64,000 nt of DNA from the NCBI GenBank assembly GCA_009746045.1, contig RPFO01000154.1, positions 8,745,693 to 8,809,692 on the forward strand, given 5' to 3'. Under the pieces are notes generated by a model, which was not told where the DNA came from, ran no database searches, and was given only the letters and a program-made list of their open reading frames with translations. The DNA comes from Mesostigma viride (taxonomy: Eukaryota; Streptophyta; Mesostigmatophyceae; Mesostigmatales; Mesostigmataceae). Made by a program: the position numbers and the translations under genes. Of the stretch, positions 34,019 to 64,000 are shown one piece after another; within the stretch, counting starts at the first letter, position 1; every line of letters starts with the position of its first letter.

Positions 34019-34482
34019 TACTCCGGGGCAAAATCCGGAGCAATAATTTCAGCAAAATTTAGGTCGAAACGTGGTCAGACTAGCGAACTAGGTAAAATTA
34101 ATCGGGCCATTTCCTACGGACTAGGTGCAAATAGCCGGATTTCCGAAATCATCCTAGTTTTCGTCTAGTTTTGCCTAGCCTCCTCCCCCGCCCGGCTAGC
34201 CGCGACTAGGCAGGAAATTCACAAATTCCGTTGATTTTGACTGGTTTCGAGGTCGCTGCCGTACTGGTTTCCCGCCGATTGAAGGAACACAATTGTTTTC
34301 CGCGAGGGGCAAGTGTGACCGTATCCCCGACAAGCTCGCTTTCCGAGGCCGATGTCCCAGCCAATTTCGGACCGGTCCGTCCTGCGCACCGACCCCGGCC
34401 GACCCCGACTAGGTTGGCTTACAAAATTAGGTAAATCCGGGAATTTCCAAGCTAGTCGAAGTCAAGTGTGGAAACACCCTTA

Positions 34483-35350
34483 CTATACTAGGCAACTATG
34501 ATCGACCATGCAGCTCATGCTGGACAAGAATAAGCAAATTAACCAGCTAGAAATGTTATAGACTACAGTACTAGCTACTACTAGTAATAAGTTTATTGAC
34601 AACTGCTGAAGCTTCATAGAACCCGGCGCGTGCCATGCATTGGCCCCACTAAGCAAACCAACGTGCAAAGGCTGCACTTTGTGCCCAAGGTCTTGCGCTT
34701 GCCAATCCGTTGTTTCTTTCAAGGATCAAAGAGCTGTGTATGACTGTAAGCTGCAGCCAACTGCCACAACTTTTTATAGCGCTTTTTCATGGCGGCTATG
34801 GCCGCACTGACCCTCCCTTGCCATCCGTGGCATCCTGGACGCTAGAGAACGGCAGCGCTTGCGCATACGTGAACAGCTGTTTCGCGGTCGTGTACTGGGT
34901 TGCCAGCTGCGCCCCAGCCAGCCCGCCTTTCCACCTGTCAAACCGCCAGGAGGTAACCTGCACCGTGATTTGTGGCCACATACGCAAATGAGGCCACACT
35001 TAGGTAGCAATGAGACGACCAACGCAGGCTTAAATGCATCATTCTCCTCACCATGGACATTCCCCCCCCCTAGGTCGAAATGTCGATAGCACGGTTTTTG
35101 GCCCTCAGAGCGCATCTCCAGTGGCCCACAGGAAAGCTTGTTTCTTGGAGGCGCAAATGCAACACGACCGCTACGAAGGTGCAACCAGAGACACAGGCAT
35201 GCATGCGCGCACATGCACACGATCATGCAATATATCGTGCGGTAGGAATCAAATCAAGTGAGATAACTTCCTGTAGTGCCAACAATCATTCATCACTAGC
35301 AGACTTGTGCAGTGTGCTCCTGACGGACGCACGGTGGCCCAATATGGGCT
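34483..35350. other. Region 3' of the serine protease gene, nothing recognised
   Basis: No element or exon is identified. A minus-strand open segment at about 34800-34960 (RWKGGLAGAQLATQYTTAKQ) has ordinary composition but no known motif. It could be a downstream exon of the protease transcript or chance. Confidence 0.4.
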
Positions 35351-35538
35351 AGCCTAATGCTGACCAGTTGTCAACGGCTGGCCGGCCGTCACCTTTCGTC
35401 AAAGCACCGTGTACATGCCAGGAAAGCAGTGTGAAGGATCGCTTACGAATGATGAATGTAGGGATGATATGTAGGGGTATATAGGGGGGCAAGGCAGCAC
35501 GCAAACAGACAGTATATTGGGCGCGGGTGGGGACGTAC

Positions 35539-36564
35539 AGATATGATGGGGCCTGACCCGCTGGACTTGGAAAACGGCTGTATCCAGGGGCCCCCTGACG
35601 TCCCCCCCGTGAGCTCGCATTTCGGCAGCCACCAGTCGGTGCCTTGCTGGCGTGTGACAGGCTCCGCGCAGTACATGAGCTTGGGGTCATCGCTGTAGGG
35701 GTACCCAAACGAGTACGTGAAGCCTCGGATTGTGGGGGCTTCGAACTTGATGGGCAGGGCCCCTGCCGCTTTCTCCAGGCTGGACGACGCCCCCTTGCGC
35801 CCGGCCACGTGGGCGCCAGTGACAGGGACCACGTAGAAAGCGTAGTCCCACTTTTGGTTTGCGGGGAATGTGCTGGCGGCCCACGCGGTCTCCACAATGC
35901 CAAATGCAGTCCGCCAGCAGCCCATGACGTCATTGCTGCAGTCGGTGTCGGTCGCCGACTTGCCGGCCGCCTGGTTGGGAATGAAGAGCACGTTGCGCGC
36001 GAACGCTTTGTGACTGTCGTCGTAGACGCAGTGCGCCGCGGTGATGATGATGGAGCGGTCGGATCGAGTATCCTTTACCACCGTGCCGGAGCAGACATAC
36101 CCAACCCAGTCATTCTCGCCAGGGCTATTTTTGGAGGGCATCTCGAAGTAAATTCGGCCCACTGCTCTCTGCACGCGCCCACCAAAAGTCCACTCATCCC
36201 TTGAAACTACAGCGTCCGCGGTTTCCTGTGAGAAGGCATCTTCTGCAACGTTTTCCTGGACTTGCGTAGTCTCTTCTAACTCCTGGCTGTGGCCGTAAGG
36301 CGTCCAACCCGTGCCATTGAACAGGTAGGCGAGCCCCTTGCTGTCGAGGAACAGTTCTCGGGAGATGGCTCCCTCGCGACGGCCCTGTGTCCAATAACCG
36401 ACAATCTGCTCCGTGCTACGTTGGTAAAACTCCTCGTTGTTCGGCGCATCGGATCCTAGCAATGCCGCATGTCCTGCTGGAAATATCACGCTGGCGAGCA
36501 AAAAGCCTCCCAGGATGAAAGCCAGGCGGTCGAAGCCAGACGATCGAAGTAAGCGGGAGGCCAT
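35539..36564 (-). CDS. Secreted trypsin-like serine protease (peptidase family S1-like), first exon of 342 codons; short last exon unresolved
   Basis: Start ATG at 36564 has a strong context (CACCACCATGG). Residues about 1-33 form a signal peptide: basic start, hydrophobic core LAFILGGFLLASVIFPAG, then HAALL. The protease domain follows: the His of TAAHC near residue 175, the Asp of WDYAFYV, and the nucleophile Ser in GGTSGGPW near residue 322. The catalytic triad is therefore intact, and the protein should be secreted and active, possibly after removal of the pro-region of about 120 residues. The exon ends after GPIIS at a GTACGT donor (35538-35537). The last 20-60 residues of the fold must come from a downstream exon; the piece at about 35355-35385 (VDNWSALG, stop) is a candidate but phase and acceptor do not fit well. 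The substrate is unknown. Confidence 0.85.
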
Positions 36565-37639
36565 GGTGGTGGAAGCCAGGAATGTGGCTGTAACGCGTGA
36601 CAGTCACACTTAGCCAAAACAAGAGGCCCATGCAGCGACGCGCTGTAACCTGTTTCTTCATTTGCGTAGATGATGTATTAAAGTTGATGTATTAAAACTC
36701 AGGTAATGACAAAGGCGGCCACGCTAAAACCTAGGCGAGGAGCGTTTTTGACATTAGACCGATGCGGCAACCCTCGCCTTTTCACTAGAAGGCGAAGTTG
36801 TCTCACGTGAGGAACTGAGGATTGCTGCACCGTTTGCGCGAGCAGCGTATCGGATGGCGTGAATCGGATCTGCGTTATTACATACTCAGTCCATGTATGC
36901 GGGCGCATGATGGCGCCAAGTGGCAGCAGAAGGAACACTGTCCTCAGTACTGTAGCAGAATCTGATGGGACACAACATCTATGGGACACAAGTACCTAGC
37001 TACTTCATACGCTAGCATAAGCGCTAACATGCGAGCTGAAGTGCGCGGACATTATTACTGGCGCGTTTTTTGCCTGTTTTTATGCCACTACCGGTCCTGT
37101 ACCGGTATGTATTTTGTCGACGAAATCGATTCGCGGTAAATCAGTCAAATCACGTGCCATGCAAAAACGATCCCGTATGAGCATCATCCGTCGAGTGTTA
37201 GTTGTCACGACCGACATCCCAGTGTCCCACTCCATAGTACATACCGTATATCAGTATTCATTGAGAGTGACAAATTACGGACTTTGAGAGTCCGGAATGG
37301 CCCGCTTTGCTTGTCTGCACCCATCCGCAGCCTTGGTGGTTGTCATATCCGTCGATGGTCACATTCAGTGTTGGGTACGCCGCTGTCATTCACGCCCGTT
37401 GAATTGGCTTGTCGCTTCCCCATGTAGTATATGTCGCATCAGTCAGCAATTGGCAACAACAAGCACATGAGGAGAGTCATTGACCACTGGACGGCCTCCG
37501 TCCGTCGCGCCGCGCTACACGTCATAAGGGCACGTTTGACGTCATAAGGGCATGGCGCGACCACGGCTGGGAGCGTCGAAAAAGAAGGAGCAGTCAACAC
37601 AGGGGGTGACCCCGTTGTAGTCGTTTCCTTGATAGCCGT
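36565..37639. other. Intergenic region between the two protease copies, no recognised gene
   Basis: This stretch separates the active protease gene (minus) from its pseudogene (plus) and should contain the protease promoter. No long ORF with protein-like composition, no repeat array and no mobile element is recognised. A short direct repeat of GACGTCATAAGGGCA lies at about 37517-37552. Confidence 0.4.
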
Positions 37640-38305
37640 TGAGAATAGTCTGTGGAATGGTGGGGTCCGCGTGCAAACGGCCATGGGCCGATTGTACGTA
37701 CTACGAAATGCCGACAAGCTCCGACCGGTCCACGTCGCGCTGGCAGAGCTACGCGTGTTCTCGAACCGTCGTAAAGGATGCCGAGTTCGACCCTCGTCCT
37801 CACCGCCGCCCACTGCGTTACAATGACCTGTACAAGGCATTCGCGCGGAACGTGCTCTTCATCCCCAACCAAGCCGCCGGCGGGTCCGCGACCGACCGCA
37901 ACTGTGGGAATGACGTCACAGGCTACTGGGTGCCAATTTTTGCCGTTGTCGACTTCAGCTGGGCCAAGGGCACGTTCCCCGACACCAAGAAATGGGACTC
38001 TGCGTGTTACGTGGTCCCCACCAGCAGCGCCCACCTCGCGGGGCCGCCAGGGGGCGCCGGACAGCCTGGATAAGGCGGCAGGGTCCCTGCCTGTCAGCTT
38101 CAACAAGCCCCGCGTACTAGGCTACACACACGCGTTGGGCTACTCGTACAACGAGGACCCAAAGTTCATGTACTGCGCCGAGGAGCTCATGCACGTGGAG
38201 CTGGAGGGGTGGTGGCTGAAGATGTGCGGGCTATCGGGGGGGCCGTAGGGGGTGCCATGGATTCAGCCCTTCTCGTCGCGCAGCGGTTGGGGGCCTGTTG
38301 TCTCC
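37640..38305 (+). pseudogene. Frameshifted pseudogene of the neighbouring serine protease
   Basis: Homologous segments appear in order but in shifting frames: GGVRVQTAMGRLYV, YEMPTSSDRSTSRW, TVVKDA, then LVLTAAHCV, then LYKAFARNVLFIPNQAAGGS and WDSACYVVP, then LDKAAGSLPVSFNKP, GYSYNEDPKFMYCAEE and LSGGP, a stop, and PWIQPFSSRSGWGPVVS. At least four frameshifts and one stop are present, and the stretch around the catalytic Ser (GGTSGGP in the active copy) is damaged. The start and signal peptide are missing. The exon still ends at the same intron position (VVS then GTATGT) as the active gene, so this is a genomic duplication, not a retrocopy. It lies head to head with the active copy. Confidence 0.9.
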
Positions 38306-39059
38306 GTATGTTCCCCCTCGTGCTTTGTCCCCCTCGTGCTTTGCGCCCCTCGTGCTTTGTCTTCCTCGCGTTTTGTGCCCCTCACGCTTTGTGAGGACAA
38401 AACGTCTAATACATGCGTTAGTTTATGCTGCCAATCCAGACTCTTGAACACGATCAGAAATCTGTCTCAAATGCAAGCATGCCATGAGCCAATCCTTGAT
38501 AGTCTCCGTGAAGTCAGTTCAATAAATTTACTACGAATGCAAATATAGTAGAATTAACTAATATAGAAGAAGAAAGCACTGGCGAGCATAGTATAAGCAA
38601 GGTATGAACGCCACATATGAGCAGTATTGTACACACTCGCGAAGCATGGGCAAATGTCACCAGGTAGCTCCGCTTGTAAAAATGCCGAGACGACAAGTCT
38701 TTGCGGCCATTGCACAATAGGTTTGTCTATCTCCGTAGAGTACACAACAAAAGCTAAAGGGGATTCTTAGGCACTGCCTCTTGACAACCAATGCCCATAA
38801 ACTTGCACAAGGCAATCTCCAGAATCACAGGCTGTTTGCAGGAGGATGGTAATAACAAGCCCCGTTTGTCCTGAGGCACCCAGCTTTCAGGGTTCCTGTC
38901 TTGTGAAAAACAAGAAGCTCGAGTAAATGTCATTCAGCTGGAAGTGGCTGCCCCTGACCCCATGTGATGTGAGAACGCATTAAGGAAACACTTGCAGAGA
39001 CTATAAAATGCAGCAGGCGGGCTTCGCCGGCCTCTGCAATCACTCGAAACCATCTTGGT
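38306..39059. other. Intergenic stretch, no recognised gene
   Basis: No exon or element is seen. A tract of CCCCTCGTGCTTTG-like units follows the pseudogene at about 38320-38395. A TATAAA at about 39003 could be a promoter element, but no gene follows it. Confidence 0.4.
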
Positions 39060-39064
39060 GCCGC

Positions 39065-39215
39065 CGCATCACACCAGCTGCATAACACTTGTTACACCCG
39101 TGTGTAGTCACGCCAGCATAACACTTGTTACATCCGTGTGTAGTCACGCCAGCATAACACTTGTTACACCCGTGTGTAAACACTTGTTACATCCGTGTGT
39201 AGTCACGCCACGGAG
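39065..39215 (+). repeat. 33-36-bp tandem repeat, about 4 copies
   Basis: The unit contains CATAACACTTGTTACAYCCG and TGTGTAGTCACGCCAG. The third copy is partly deleted. It lies in intergenic DNA downstream of the large receptor gene. Confidence 0.85.
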
Positions 39216-39219
39216 GCAG

Positions 39220-40200
39220 CTGGCTGTCGTGAGGCTCCTCTGTCGCCGCACCAAAGCGCGCCCGGTCGTCAGGGAAACTGTGGGGCCGCACACAGGTGAT
39301 GCGAAAGGCAGGCACAGGTGATGACACCCAGACAAGCAACGTCCGAGACAAGGGATGTCAGCTGCCAGGAAAACCACGAGTTTCCATGTGGTGCGCCCCT
39401 GTTGTCTGTTGTGCTCCTAATTTAAGCACTTGATTATGTGGTGCTCATCAGTGATAGGTCACGGTGCCCCCAGGTATTGGTGCCCCAGCAGACAGCTGGC
39501 ACAGGGAGGACCAAGAGAAAGGGGCAGTAGAACAGGGGCAGTTATCTGCAATGGACAAGGTGTAGAAAAAATGCCAACGGCACGGGTCAACCATGCTGAG
39601 CCTTGCTCTTGATTGAACCTTGTACAAACGTGCAACAAAGGGACGCATGTACTGCTGATGCGTATGGGCACACAGGGAAGGGTGGCGATGCGAGCTGTTC
39701 TGGCATGCAAGCCTCCCCAACATGGCCGCCCACAGTTGGGCCTGCACCATGAAGCAGAGAGAGTACTCTGCGGCCTGCCCGCTTGAGGGAGTGAGAGAAG
39801 CTAGGGCGTCCTCCCACCTCATTGTGTATAGAGGTAGTGTATCAAGGATCTTTCATTGGTACCAACATGACATAGTCACGTGCTTTTAATTATTTAACAT
39901 GGCCACAACCAACTCCAGTGCACGCAGCCTGCCACAACCTAGGGAGGATGAGAGACAGCAAAGACGAAATGGGCGGTGCCCACTTCCAACAGCTATAAGC
40001 GCTCTCGCCGCACACACCCAGCCATCTATACATAAGCCACCCCTCTCCACCCCAACCAAGCACAAACGGCATGGGTGGTGCCACTCATTTAAGGCCAGTT
40101 CAGCAGCTGCACTATGACTTGACTGAGTGAGTGCTGCTTAGTGGCCATCCATCAACCGAGCGCTGTAGCCTCAAGCCTCACAAGCCAAACCCTTGTGTGC
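39220..40200. other. 3' flank of the fibrocystin-like gene, no recognised gene
   Basis: No protein-like ORF with family features, RNA gene or repeat array is seen. If the last exon below is in fact spliced at 40560, remaining exons of that gene would lie here. Confidence 0.4.
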
Positions 40201-40204
40201 CCGC

Positions 40205-40555
40205 TTTGTCCCACTCACGTGCGGTGGAGCAGCTGCGACCACGCTAGAGCCCCACAAACGGCAAACCCGTGTGCCAACCTCACATGCCACTCACTTGCCA
40301 ACCTCATATGCCACTCACTTGCCACCCTCGCATGCCACTCACTTCCCAACCTCACATGCCACTCAGTTGCCAACCTCACATGCCACTCAGTTGCCAACCT
40401 CACATGCCACTCACTTGCCAACCTCACATGCCACTCACTTGCCAACCTCATATGCCACTCGCCAACCTCGCATGCCACTCAGTTGCCAACCTCGCATGCC
40501 ACTCAGTTGCCAACCTCACATGCCACTCACTTACCAACCTCACAAGGGATGCCAC

Positions 40556-40560
<5 letters not shown>
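40205..40560. repeat. 24-bp minisatellite starting at the last exon's GTGAGT junction
   Basis: Minus-strand unit AAGTGAGTGGCATGTGAGGT plus TGGC, about 12 copies (two shortened), running directly from the exon end CGCAAGTGAGTGGC. At 40208-40240 there is a second copy of the exon end itself (complement AGCTGCTCCACCGCACGTGA vs AGCTGTTGAACCGCAAGTGA). The repeat therefore carries the GTGAGT donor-like (or stop-containing) hexamer in nearly every unit. Confidence 0.9.

Positions 40561-64000
<23,440 letters not shown>

Larger units (their letters stand above)
32863..34479. mobile_element. PIF/Harbinger-type DNA transposon, 1,617 bp, with TTA target duplications
   Basis: Inverted ends share a perfect 23 bp beginning GGGTGTTTCCACACTTGACT at 32863 and, on the other strand, at 34479. 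TTA directly flanks both ends (32860-32862 and 34480-34482). A GGG-starting terminus with a TTA duplication is characteristic of the PIF/Harbinger superfamily. Subterminal regions carry many CTAG-centred motifs (GCCTAGGCAAAATT; GACTAGGTTGGCTTACAAAATTAGG; ACTAGGTAAAATTAATCGGG), as expected of transposase-binding repeats. The interior has a partial ORF (33391-33690) and a possible short exon, but no recognisable DDE transposase, so it is probably non-autonomous. Confidence 0.85.

Noticed and set aside
35644-36204. 186-codon plus-strand ORF
   Set aside because: Antisense shadow of the serine protease exon; no domain of its own.
37639-38248. Overlapping plus-strand ORFs as an intact second protease
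   Set aside because: Homology jumps between frames at least four times with shifts too small to be introns, and a stop interrupts the region before the end.

Overview
This is nuclear DNA of a eukaryote. Genes are split by many GT-AG introns, coding exons are GC-rich, and introns and intergenic DNA are packed with mini- and microsatellites. The best guess is a green alga: the CTU1 protein carries long stretches that look like the plant ROL5/CTU1 sequence, and the adaptin resembles plant AP-3 beta. That is judged from recalled family patterns, not from a search.

Layout. (1) 0-11.9 kb, minus strand: the 5' part of a gene for the AP-3 adaptor complex beta subunit. Ten exons join in phase (about 385 codons), and the gene continues past the left edge or is lost in the repeat-filled left end. 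(2) 12.0-12.96 kb: a divergent intergenic region of about 1 kb. (3) 12.96-23.1 kb, plus strand: CTU1/NCS6, the cytosolic tRNA wobble-uridine 2-thiolation enzyme, complete in nine exons (464 aa). (4) 23-34.5 kb: a gene-poor nest of mobile elements. It holds a LINE family with a conserved 3' stem-loop and (ATTA)n tail, a 750-bp solo LTR inserted in one LINE copy with a CTTGG target duplication, remnants of a second LINE family, and a 1,617-bp PIF/Harbinger-type element with 23-bp inverted ends and TTA target duplications. (5) 35.5-38.3 kb: a secreted trypsin-like serine protease (minus) and, head to head with it, a frameshifted pseudogene copy (plus). (6) 40.5-64 kb, minus strand: a very large fibrocystin-L (PKHD1L1)-like receptor. 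Twenty-five exons in this window encode about 3,350 aa: IPT/TIG repeats, PA14, more IPT/TIG, G8, beta-helix (PbH1), a second G8, a second PbH1 region, one transmembrane segment and a long cytoplasmic tail with DPF and NPF endocytic motifs. Its 5' end lies outside the window.

Functionally the genes belong to unrelated jobs: endosomal vesicle sorting, tRNA modification, secreted proteolysis and a surface or ciliary adhesion-type receptor.

The most unusual signal is that tandem duplications are anchored on exon-intron junctions. In all three intron-containing genes, short segments carrying the end of an exon plus its splice site are repeated inside the neighbouring intron. The clearest case is a 93-bp unit in AP-3 beta intron 2 that presents the same 3' splice site 15 times. 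I count about 16 such junctions. This looks like one mutational or intron-remodelling process acting across the locus.
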